The notes under the pieces are model-generated. The model saw only the letters and a list, made by a program, of their open reading frames with translations, was not told the origin of the DNA and did no database searches. The position numbers and the translations under genes are program-made. Below, in pieces: positions 34,380 through 45,083 of a stretch of 64,000 nt of DNA (its first letter is position 1; the number at the start of each line of letters is the position of its first letter). The stretch is from Conus ventricosus (Eukaryota > Mollusca > Gastropoda > Neogastropoda > Conidae): assembly GCA_018398815.1 (NCBI GenBank), contig CM031609.1:27503634-27567633 (forward strand). The letters run 5' to 3'.

Positions 34380-34701
34380 TTTCTTGATCCCACAGACACA
34401 CAAACACACTCACATACATACATACAAATGTTCACCGGATGTAAACATAGACACACATGCACACCCATGCACACAAACCCACATGCACGCCCACACACTT
34501 GCACCAACCTGCGCACATGAAACACGTTTTTTCTGATATTGATTTTACTTTCAAAGTTACCTTTTGTTTAATATGTAGTCCTGTTAGATATTTACTATAA
34601 TGTTATACGTAGTAATTATTCCATATTTTGCCTGCACTCCACACACCTATGCTTCACACACATACTCTTACACACACACGCACTATCTCTCTCTCTCTCT
34701 C
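34380..34701. repeat. CA-rich and CT-rich flank of LTR array, copy 2
   Basis: A CA-rich patch (34394-34510), then CA and (CT)n (34670-34701) directly abutting the first LTR. The matching CT repeat after the last LTR (60491 onward) shows the insertion target. Because target and flank are both CT repeat, a target-site duplication cannot be delimited. Confidence 0.8.
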
Positions 34702-34936
34702 TGTCACGTGTGAGTACACCTGACAGGGGGGGGGTTCTTTTACAGGTAATGTGCAGTGGCAGAAACGGAGCGATCACTCAATCCTCACACCACCAGACCA
34801 CAAAAGGAAGATTTTAGAAAATATTTTTATTCACAATACAATCATTCACTCACACTAGCACTCCAGATGGGATATGGGTCATAACAAAGAAGAGAAAAGA
34901 TAGTTGAGAAAGGAAAGGAAAAAAATAAAAAAAAAA

Positions 34937-35283
34937 CTAGGGCATAGAAGAGAAAGGCACTATTCAGCACTGACTGTAACTAGGGCATAGAAGAGAAAGG
35001 CACTATTCAGCACTAACTGTAACTAGGGCATAGAAGAGAAGGCACTATTCAGCACTAACTGTAACTAGGGCATAGAAGAGAAAGGCACTATTCAGCACTA
35101 ACTGTAACTAGGGCATAGAAGAGAAAGGCACTATTCAGCACTAACTGTAACTAGGGCCATAGAAGAGAAGGCACTATTCAGCACTAACTGTAACTAGGGC
35201 ATAGAAAGAGAAAGGCACTATTCAGCACTAACTGTAACTAGGGCATAGAAGAGAAAGGCACTATTCAGCACTAACTGACTTAG
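34937..35283. repeat. 43-bp tandem repeat inside LTR B1 (8 units)
   Basis: Units contain CTAGGGCATAGAAGAGAAAG followed by GCACTATTCAGCACTAACTG. Copy number differs between LTRs: 8 here, 5 at 42833-43045, 5 at 50565-50775, 3 at 58348-58470, and in copy 1 8 (10167-10490) and 3 (18000-18120). The numbers give each LTR a signature. Confidence 0.9.
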
Positions 35284-36730
35284 GGGACAAAGTAAATTGA
35301 CATAGACCACAAAAACCCTTCAATATCCCGGGGTCCCGCTGCTGTCCCAACCTAACCCACTAACCACTACAAAATATTCAGCACAATGATAGAAGAAAGA
35401 CAGTATTAGAAACAAAACTATATCCAACAGGACCTACTCAGCCAGAGTTAAACAAAATAAGACCAAAAATAAACAAAAAAAAACAATAACAAAACGAATC
35501 AGTGACCGCCCTTAGACCCACGCACACGCACACCAGACCCACACCCACACCACACACGACACGGACACTTAACTCAGTCCATGCTCCGAGGAGGTTCACT
35601 GAGGGAGGTGGATCCTGGAGAGGGGTGACGCTCGTAGTATGCTGGTCTTCCAGTCCGAGGTGAAACAAGTGTCCCACCAGACCACAGGTTTGGGGAAACG
35701 ACTGGTGCCTGGACTCAAGATGACTGCAGGGTCTGATGATGCTGGTCGTTCCAGCCAGCCGTGAAGTAAGTGTCCCACCAGACCACAAGTTTGGGGAAAC
35801 GACTGGTGCCTGGACTCAAGATGACTGCAGGGTCCGATGATGCTGGTCGTCCAGCCAACCCGAGACCGGAGCTGGCAGCTTAAGAAATAGGGCACAAAAT
35901 ACCGCCCTACGGCGGAGATCAGTCTCCAGATGATAAGTCATCATCCTATAGTCCCTGTCAGTGTGTGGCCAACATAGTGGGTCCGGCAGTGCGTCAGTGC
36001 GAAGGGTCACAATGCCGTAATCAGGTCAACAATGTCTTTGTCACTTATAAAAGGGCAAAAAAAACTATAATAACTTTTCCCTTTTCTTTTGCTTTTATTT
36101 GACCTGTAATAAGGATAACTTCCTTAGTCAAACTCTCCAATGAATAAAAACAATTAGAAGCCATACACACGTCTGTCACACAAACATATAAGACAAGGAC
36201 ACAACAAGAACGGAACCACATGTGGGGCGATACGGCAGGAATTCCACACTCCGCGGTCTAAATGTTTAGCCGTTCGCACGCTCATTCGTTCCCGATACGT
36301 CTCGTGTCTTAAGCAACAAGGAAAATGAAACTAACATTTCGGATATCCTTCCGGCCCAAATCACATAGTGAGCGAAATAAGCATTGACTTCAACCTGTGT
36401 AATCAGAAAACAACAAACACAGCTTCCATTGACCGGAATGAAGGGATATCATCTAGTAAGCAATTTTCAACTTAGTCCAAAGTAACAGAATCCCTAGCCG
36501 CTAAGGACCGAAAACACAATTAAAGATAATGCGTTTCTGCAATTCTACAACAAGACGCATATCTTGATACCATTTCCATACCTGCTCCCTCTCTTTGGAG
36601 CAGTTACACACAGAAAAGGTGTGCCCGAGCCACAGCACATGAAGGGCAGAAGAAAAACCTCTCAACCGCTGAAAGGTTAGAAAACCCAAATAAAACAAAA
36701 CTGTCCAAAACAGACCATATAGTTACCAAA

Positions 36731-36913
36731 ATGGCGGGTGGGCGTGGTGAGAAACGGTTCGCTCCCCAGTCCAATGAAGGATGGCAGCCGAAACCGTGCC
36801 GGTCCACACCGAAGGGACTCCAGGTCAGGGACGACCCAAGGTGGTTCTTCCAGCTGGCAGGGATAGGGATCCCAGGTGTTCAGTGGAATACTTTCCGACC
36901 CGATGAAGGGTGA
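36731..36913 (+). other. Conserved 60-codon frame in LTR, antisense to gag
   Basis: It starts ATGGCGGGTGGGCGTGGTGA (MAGGRGEKRF...) and ends at a stop after FRPDEG. The same frame is open with two or three substitutions at 44491-44673, and partly open in the other LTRs (52200, 59904). It lies about 680 bp downstream of a + strand TATAAAAG. I do not recognise the product. LTRs of one burst are near-identical, so conservation alone does not show coding. Confidence 0.25.
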
Positions 36914-37326
36914 AAGACTCTTCCACACCATCCACGCCGAAGTGGATACAGAAAGATGGGCTCAGCTAGCAGAGATAGAGATCTCTCCGACTCGACGGTC
37001 CGTCAATGAGTGCCACACCACTCGCCTAACCAAGATGGCAACAGGTAACAAAACAGCTCACTGTGTCACCTGACATCAGCTGATGAATCACGTGAAAAAA
37101 AAAAACGATAAAGAACAGAAAAAGAAAGCTTAAAAAAAAATAAAAGAAGAGAAATATTGGAGGATGGGAGGAAATGCACGGACGTAGCGCACCCGGGATG
37201 ACACAAATAGCACACGGTCAACACCCGGCCAATGTAGTAAAGATGTCACTGGTAACACTCCACTTTATACTGGGTTTGAGAAGAAATGATGTATCTTCTA
37301 AACCAAAAGTATTTACGTCCGTGACA

Positions 37327-40300
37327 ACACCCCCCACCAAAGAGGCTTGTGCCACTGAGGCACAGCCTATCACAGCCTCCAATACGTTCTGTACACCCTT
37401 TACAGTCTTATACAATGTAAACTTTCTTCACTCCTGAACCTTGATTCAGTACTCCATCCGGCTGAGGTGATCAGCCTCCACCATCATCATTTTCATAGTC
37501 ATCAGTGTCATCACCCCGTGCCTCTCTGGCACACCATTGCTAGCCGGGGCACTGGAGATGGGTGTCCTGACGCACTGCTCAGCTGGCTTTCTACTCCTCA
37601 AGGATGCGGAACCTGTTGATGTTAACAACGCCACAGGCATCCTGGTGTTTCGGCTCTTCGGAATTGTTCGGTGGCAAACTTTGTAGCTGCGACCGCCCTT
37701 TGGATGTTCTTCGCCACTCCTGGCCAATGAAAGTCCTGGATCTCTCCATGGTCGGACCTGTCCTCAAATGTCCTGCCATAGGGGTATGTGGCCTAGGCGC
37801 ATGACAGTGCTGCGGAGAGCTTCGGGTGCGACAAGTGGAGTGCAGATGCGTAGATGAGTATGACGTCCGTGCACCAGTCCCTTGCGTCTCACGAACTCTA
37901 CCGCGCTGCTGCGGGACGTCCTTGCTGGCTTCCCACCAAACTCCGGATTTTGATGGGATGGCTCCTTTGGCTCGCACACTACGTAGAGTGAGGGATCCTT
38001 GGTCAAAGTGCCATGCTGATCAGGGGCTTCAGGAGGGGTTTCAGTGCCTCTTTCTCTCCTCTGCGCTGGGAACGCGTGGTGGCAGCCACAAATACCTCTG
38101 CTGCAACTCTGCCGATATTCCCGACGCTGACCGTCTCCAAAGCCACACTGAATTGCCAATCGCAGGAGTACGCAGGACGCTGAAGGGCGACTGCCCACAC
38201 ACTTCTCTTTAAAGTATGGCTAGAGACATTACCAGTGCTGTAGATCGGGTTGCCCTGAAGGATGATTCGATTCCTAGCACTTGGCACCTTCCCCTGAGGT
38301 GCATCACAAGGGACTAACTGCTCGTCAATGAAGACCGCTGTGGCTCCTGGTCCCTAATAGCTTTCACTTTCTTGCCACACAACCACGATTGGAAGGTGGA
38401 TATGATGGGGCGTGACCTCACTCTCTCCAAATGCCACCCTAAGTGCGAGACCTCGATTTTGCCTTGTCCTTCCTCTTGGGACATCCCGAACAAAATGTCC
38501 CTTTTCCCCACAGAGGAAGCCAAAGCTTGAGCTTGATTCCGACGTTCCTGGAATGCTGAGGACACGCTTTTGGAGGGTGACGACGGTTTGAAGTCATGTA
38601 ACTCCCGATCGGCGGGTTTCCTACTTATCCCTGGCGCAGGCATGCGATAGTGACGACGCGCATCTGCGAGGCCTCAGCCACCTCGATTGCCCTGGCGAAT
38701 GTCTTTGGTTTCTCCTCACCCAACTGAACTGCAGTTCCTGAGATACCGAACTCATGAGTTTGCTCCAGAGAGGAACAATCCTTCAAATCCATCTCTGAGG
38801 CTTCAATCCAGTATTCCATAGTGCGCCGGAGGCGTTCCCGAACTGGTGAAAAGTCTCCTCTGAGGTTTCCTCATTGTGCGAAACTGCTTTCTGTAGGACT
38901 CGGCAGTCATGTGCAGTCTCCGGCGAAGAGCCGCTTTTAATTCGGTATAGGAAGCTCCGGGTGGAATATCTACAAACGCCTCCTTAGCCTTCCCCGTCAG
39001 GCTACTAATGAGGTAAAGGGCTTTACTTCCGGTCGTTTAGCTGGTACGCTGCGCAACCGCCTCAAAGTGCTCGATGTAGTATCTATGTTATTGCTAGCAC
39101 TGTACACTGGCTATGTAGCTTGGGTGGAGCCACCCGGAATAACTACGCCCTGATGAAAATCCGCTATTTCCCGGTGGTCAGAGCCATGCTCGGAAGCAAC
39201 CACAGACTGTGTTTCGGGTGCATCTAACGTCGAAACTACTTCGGCCGGAGTCTTTCTCTTTCCTCCTCCAAACGAGCCTCAAAGTCCAACTCTTTCTGTT
39301 TCTAGGCCTCCCTTTCTAACTGTTCTCTCTTTTCTTTCGACTCTCGCTCCAGTCTCCTTTCTCCATTCCTCTCTCCACGCCGTTCCTTCTCCTCTCTCTC
39401 CAACCTCCTCTCCTCCATCTCCAACTTCTTTTCCTCCATTTCCATCTTCCATCGTCTCTCTTCTTTGGCTTCTCTCTCCTCCTTCTCCAGTTCCCTCTCC
39501 CTTTCCAGTCTCCCTCCTCCCGCTCTCCTCTCTCTCTTGCTCTCTTTCTTCCCTTTCCCTCCTCTCCTTGGCCTCTCTTTCTTCCCTCCTATCCTCATCA
39601 CATAAGAGGATCCATGGGCGCTGGTCCAGGAGGATGAGGCACAGGCAAGGCCGAAGCGGAAGTCATCTCGAAGATACGGCGGAGGACGAAGTCCCGAGAC
39701 TGGAGTGGGAGAGGTCGTCTCGGAGAGAGTGACCCAGGAGGGGTAATTCCTGTATTGTGGACATTCGGTGACTGGAGGACGAGTCCCACCAGAAGAAAAC
39801 ACGACCTGGGTAGTAGGGCCAGCGTCGCCTGAGTCATGGGGTCCCCATCCCTGGTAGGATTCTGCACCCGAGTCCTGAGAACGTGTGATCCGGCGCACGT
39901 CGTCTACGTGTTCCATATCTTATCAGTACACTTTACAAGACACAAAGTCACCGAATCACTAGGTGATACACAAGATTTGCACAGCTAATGCAGAACTCTG
40001 ACGAACGAAATCCCACGAAGGTCCGACGTGCGTGTCCACTTTACACTTAGTATCACGGTCGACTACTCGAAGGTCACAAAGTATTCGACCCACCACAAAC
40101 CAATAGTACAGGACGAACCAAATGGATATACAAATCCAAGATTCTGTGAATAGTCAACTAGATTTGAAGAAAACTGTCCCAATTTCCAAAGGGAAAAACA
40201 CACTATCTTAAACCATGGAGTCATATAGGGTAACACCAGCCGATGGTTAACCCACCCTCACCGAGAATGCAACATCACTGAAAGATAATGAGAATGACGT

Positions 40301-42600
40301 AAGGCTTTGATGTCAGTCAAACACGCATGGACAACCCTAACAAAACACCATGAGGAAGTGCTTTTATCCAACGAACCAAGATGGTCCACTACAATATCTC
40401 CTCCAAAGTCCAGTTCCTACAAGATAGAACCACAAAAGTTAAAGTCCAAGAATGGGAACCGAAACTGTAAGCTCACAACGTATCAGCAACTCCAATCCGC
40501 TAAATTGCAGCTGTATTTCCCACGAGAAGGAAATACGGAGTAGTAACATTCCACAAATGTAACTCTATGACTAAGGGTAGTCAATAACTGTACCAATATT
40601 CCCAAAACAGGGAAGGAGAAATGACCAAGTCCTACGTGCGACTTTTTGACTAAGCGTAGTCAACACCAACAAATCTCCAACCATAGGTGACAATCTAAGG
40701 TATGTCTCACAAGACAAGAGAGTAGTTTGAACAACAAAGTCAACAACGTATGACTTAAGTGTAGTCAATCCACAAAACGTTCAAACTCGAAGAGAAAGAA
40801 TGCTTCCACGAACCAAATTACAGTCAAGAGTACTGCCACACTAAGCTAGCCCAAACGAACTGAATCGATTAACCCTGGCTAAGCTTAATAAGTAAAGCAA
40901 ACTAACCTCTTCTCACCAAATGAACACCGAGTATCCAAATTCAATAACTAGCTAAGAGTTATTTCCCCTGAATTCCAACGAAGGAGATACCCAGTTATGT
41001 TTTTAACACTTCAAAGCGTTGAGAACAACATCTTCAAAAGAAAACCGCTGACCAGAAAAACGTGGTCCAAACTCAACGGTTTTTCCTGTATGGAAAACAA
41101 TATCCAAACATGAATCAATTCCAACACGATGTGGAATTAATCTCAATTAATCAACAAAGCACAAACTCATCAATGTGTAACAACGACTGCCCTTGTGCAC
41201 CGGCGTGCCAAGAACCAAAACAAAGTTACCACACCTGGGTAACAAACCTATATCCGGATCAAATGTTGATTTCTCAAATAAGACTAAAAAGATGTTTACC
41301 CAGCAAAGAGGCCAAGAAATCACAAACCTATACAACTGGAATTTATAACTCAACGCGTTACTCCAACCAGCAACCAACTATCCAAAGAGAAAAGCAACAA
41401 GACATAAACAAACACGCATAAGGCAGGGACGGACAATAGAACTTAAACGACCCGTACCGCAAGGCCGAACAGCTAACCTAAATTCTACCGGCGACTGATG
41501 TAAACACGGAAGTACACGTGCACCAACACGGTCACTGGGGCACCAGGACAGAACTGACTCGATCAAAACAGTGGCCCGATGAACGCGCCGAAATTCCCAT
41601 GCAACACGATCTAGTCCACAGACGGGAACCACGTGCTAAAATCACTGCTCTGTAACTGAGTGGGAAACGGATGAGAGGGGGAGGGGGCGACAGAAAAAGG
41701 CACAAGTGGCTCTTTGGAAAGACACTTATGTGTATCCACAGACACTACACTCCCATTCTCAAACACACAAATGACACAATTTATTATTCCAATCACCACA
41801 GTCACACAAATTAGTGTTGAACAATTAAGAAAGCCCTAACATCAGCAGCTAGATAGAAAAAGCAATAAACTGCTTGTATGTGCGCTAGACAGAAGAGGAA
41901 AGCCTATCAACTTAGGGCTAATCCCCTTAGACTAAACAACACAGATCCTACGACCTAGTGTGTAATAACAAAATAACACACCACCAAGAATAGTCTTTAC
42001 TCGTTTTAGGAACTGAAGTAGATAGACTTATGTAAGGACGAGTTTCGCGTAAACACGGTATCGGAACTAATGTCAAAGTTCGCCTTGTAAACAAAGCACA
42101 CAAATGCTTGGCAAGCCTGCCTACACTTGCCTTACTAACCAGTCGGCGTCTTGGGTACAGGCAAATGCAGACCAACATCCTAAATCAGTACAAGCACTGA
42201 CATCGACGACTCTGCACAAGCAAGACCTATTAATCTAGAGCCCAAAACCCCCCTTCTTTCTCCACCCAAGTACCTGTTCTAAGGTAATGAGAAACGGAGA
42301 ACGAAACTCTAGAACAAATAGCCGGCGGTACTAGACAAAACAAAACCAAACACTGGAGACGAACGCGGAACTGAAGCGCCGAAGGTCCGACCTCGGAGCA
42401 CGGAACTCTACTGCCGACAGCACCCCCAAAACCGGTCCGCTCCAATGGGTTCCCTACTGACACTAGAACCCACCCAACCAACACCCGTCAAATACACAAA
42501 GAAAGATAGACAGGTCTCTCAAGGGTCGGGCGGTAGTGAGTTCAGAGTGTCGCTTTTACACTACCACATACACATTCCTGTACCCCGCATCCACCATAAT
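37327..42600 (-). mobile_element. Internal region 1 of LTR array
   Basis: About 5.27 kb. On the minus strand, four bases after LTR B2 there is a primer-binding-site candidate (TGGTGGAGATGCGGGGTAC in consensus; 42579-42597), then a leader of about 2.6 kb without convincing ORFs, then gag-protease-truncated integrase. A purine run (GGGGGG, 37329-37338) lies directly before LTR B1 and serves as polypurine tract. Reverse transcriptase, RNase H and the integrase core are absent. The leader contains three dyad motifs (40568-40767). Confidence 0.88.
37470..39916 (-). pseudogene. gag-protease-truncated integrase, internal region 1
   Basis: The - strand frame opens with ATG at 39916 (MEHVDDVRRITRSQ). 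Next comes a Glu/Arg/Lys-rich segment at 39600-39300, predicted coiled coil. A capsid-like helical segment at about 39130-38880 contains YIEHFEAVA, LTGKAKEAF and SYRKQFR, typical of Ty3/gypsy Gag. A CCHC knuckle C-x2-C-x4-H-x4-C lies at 38521-38481 and a protease active-site region RDTGAT at about 38352-38340, one base lost here. The linker before integrase follows, then an integrase N-terminal zinc finger (NTPMAGH, WPGVAKNIQR, KVCHRT; about 37800-37630). In the finger the first Cys of the CxxC pair is Tyr. About 300 bp remain to the LTR, too little for the DDE core. Frame breaks occur at several sites. Confidence 0.8.
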
Positions 42601-45083
42601 TGTCACGTGTGAGTACACCTGACAGGGGGAGTTCTTTTACAGGTAATGTGCAGTGGCAGAAACGGAGCGATCACTCAATCCCTCACACCACCAGACCACA
42701 AGAGGAAGATTTTTAGACAATATTTTTATTCACAATACAATCATTCACTCACACTAGCACTCCAGATGGGATATGGGTCATAACAAAGAAGAGAAAAGAT
42801 AGTCGAGAAAGGAAAGGAAAGAATAAAAAAAACTAGGGCATAGAAGAGAAAGGCACTATTCAGCACTAACTGTAACTAGGGCATAGAAGAGAAAGGCACT
42901 ATTCAGCACTGACTGTAACTAGGGCATAGAAGAGAAAGGCACTATTCAGCACTAACTGTAACTAGGGCATAGAAGAGAAAGGCACTATTCAGCACTAACT
43001 GTAACTAGGGCATAGAAGAGAAAGGCACTATTCAGCACTAACTGACTTAGGGGACAAAGTAAATTAAATAGACCACAAAAACCCTTCAATATCCCGGGGT
43101 CCCGCTGCTGTCCCAACCTAACCCACTAAACCACTACAAAAATATTCAGCACAATGATAGAAGAAAGACAGTATTAGAAACAAAACTATATCCAACAGAC
43201 CTACTCAGCCAGAGTTAAACAAAATAAGACCAAAAATAAACAAAAAAAAACAATAACAAAACGAATCAGTGACCGCCTTAGACCCACGCACACGCACACC
43301 AGACCCACACCCACACCACACACGACACGACACTTAACTCAGTCCATGCTCCGAGGAGGTTCACTGAGGGAGGTGGATCCTGGAGAGGGGTGACGCTCGT
43401 AGTATGCTGGTCTTCCAGTCCGAGGTGATAACAAGTGTCCCACCAGACCACAGGTTTGGGGAAACGACTGGTGCCTGGACTCAAGATGACTGCAGGGTCT
43501 GATGATGCTGGTCGTCCAGCCAGCCGTGAAGTAAGTGTCCCACCAGACCACAAGTTTGGGAAACGACTGGTGCCTGGACTCAAGATGACTGCAGGGTCCG
43601 ATGATGCTGGTCGTCCAGCCCAACCCGAGACGGAGCTGCAGCTTAAGAAATAGGGCACAAAATACCGCCCTACGGCGGAGATCAGTCTCCAGATGATAAG
43701 TCATCATCCTATAGTCCCTGTCAGTGTGTGGCAACATAGTGGGTCCGGCCAGTGCTGTCGGTGCGAAGGGTCACAATGCCGTAATCAGGTCAACAATGTC
43801 TTGTCACTTATAAAAGGGCAAATAAAACTATAATAACTTTTCCCTTTTCTTTTGCTTTTTATTTGACCTGTAATAAGGATAACTTCCTTAGTCAAACTCT
43901 CCAATGAATAAAAACAATTAGAAGCCATACACACGTCTGTCACACAAACATATAAGACAAGGACACAACAAGAACGGCACCACATGTGGGGCGATACGGC
44001 AGGAATTCCACCACTCCGCGGTCTAAATGTTTAGCCGTTCGCACGCTCATTCGTTCCCCGATACGTCTCGTGTCTAAGCACAAGGAAATGAAACTAACAT
44101 TTCGGATATCCTTCCGGCCCAAATCACATAGTGAGCGAAATAAGCATTGACTCAACCTGTGTAATCAGAAAACAACAAACACAGCTTCCATTGACCGGAA
44201 TGAAAGGGATATCATCTAGTAAGCAATTTTCAACTTAGTCCAAAGTAACAGAATCCCTAGCCGCTTAAGGACCGAAAACACAATTAAAGATAATGCGTTT
44301 CTGCAATTCTACAACAAGACGCATATCTTGATACCATTTCCATACCTGCTCCCTCTCTTTGGAGCAGTTACACACAGAAAAGGGTGCCCGAGCCACCAGC
44401 ACATGAAGGCAGAAGAAAAACCTCAACCGCTGAAAGGTTAGAAAACCCAAATAAAACAAAACTGTCCAAACAGACCATATAGTTACCAAAATGGCGGGTG
44501 GGCGTGGTGAGAAACGGTTCGCTCCCCAGTCCAGTGAAGGATGGCAGCCGAAACCGTGCCGGTCCACACCGAAGGGACTCCAGGTCAGGGACGACCCAAG
44601 GTGGTTCTTTCCAGCGGCAGGGATAGGGATCCCAGGTGTTCAGTGGAATACTTTCCGACCCGATGAAGGGTGAAAGACTCTTCCACACCATCCACGCCGA
44701 AGTGGATACAGAAAGATGGGCTCAGCTAGCAGAGATAGAGATCTCTCTGACTCGACGGTCCGTCAATGAGTGCCACACCACTCGCCTAACCAGATGGCAC
44801 ACAGGTAACAAAACAGCTCACCTGTGTCACCTGACATCAGCTGATGAATCACGTGAAAAACGATAAAAGAACAGAAAAAAAAGCTTTAAAAAAAAATATA
44901 AAGAAGAGAAATATTGGAGGATGGGAGCGAAATGCACGGACGTAGCGCACCGGGATGACACAAATAGCACACCGGTCAACACCCGGCCAATGTAGTAAAG
45001 ATGTCACTGGTAACACTCCACTTTATACTGGGTTTGAGAAGAAATGATGTATCTTCTAAACCAAAGTATTTACGTCCGTGACA
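42601..45083 (-). mobile_element. LTR B2
   Basis: 2483 bp with TGTCACG...CGTGACA ends and 5 units of the 43-bp repeat (42833-43045). It is shared: 5' LTR of internal region 1 and 3' LTR of internal region 2, with no flanking host DNA on either side. Confidence 0.92.

Larger units (their letters stand above)
34702..37326 (-). mobile_element. LTR B1 (leftmost LTR of array)
   Basis: A long terminal repeat of 2625 bp with terminal TGTCACG...CGTGACA. It has 8 units of a 43-bp tandem repeat (34937-35283) and two units of a roughly 100-bp repeat (35650-35860) containing GTTTGGGGAAACGACTGGTG. Possible signals are a + strand TATAAAAG (36046-36053), a - strand TATAAAG (37263-37269) and - strand AATAAA at 36094-36099 and 34827-34832. 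Element polarity is - (PBS candidate and polypurine tract positions, gag strand), so this LTR is the 3' LTR of internal region 1. The + strand also holds a conserved 60-codon frame (36731-36913). Confidence 0.92.

Noticed and set aside
40000..42600. Reverse transcriptase or envelope gene in the element leader
   Set aside because: No RT motif such as YxDD and no long frame shared by the three copies; the frames seen are short and differ between copies.
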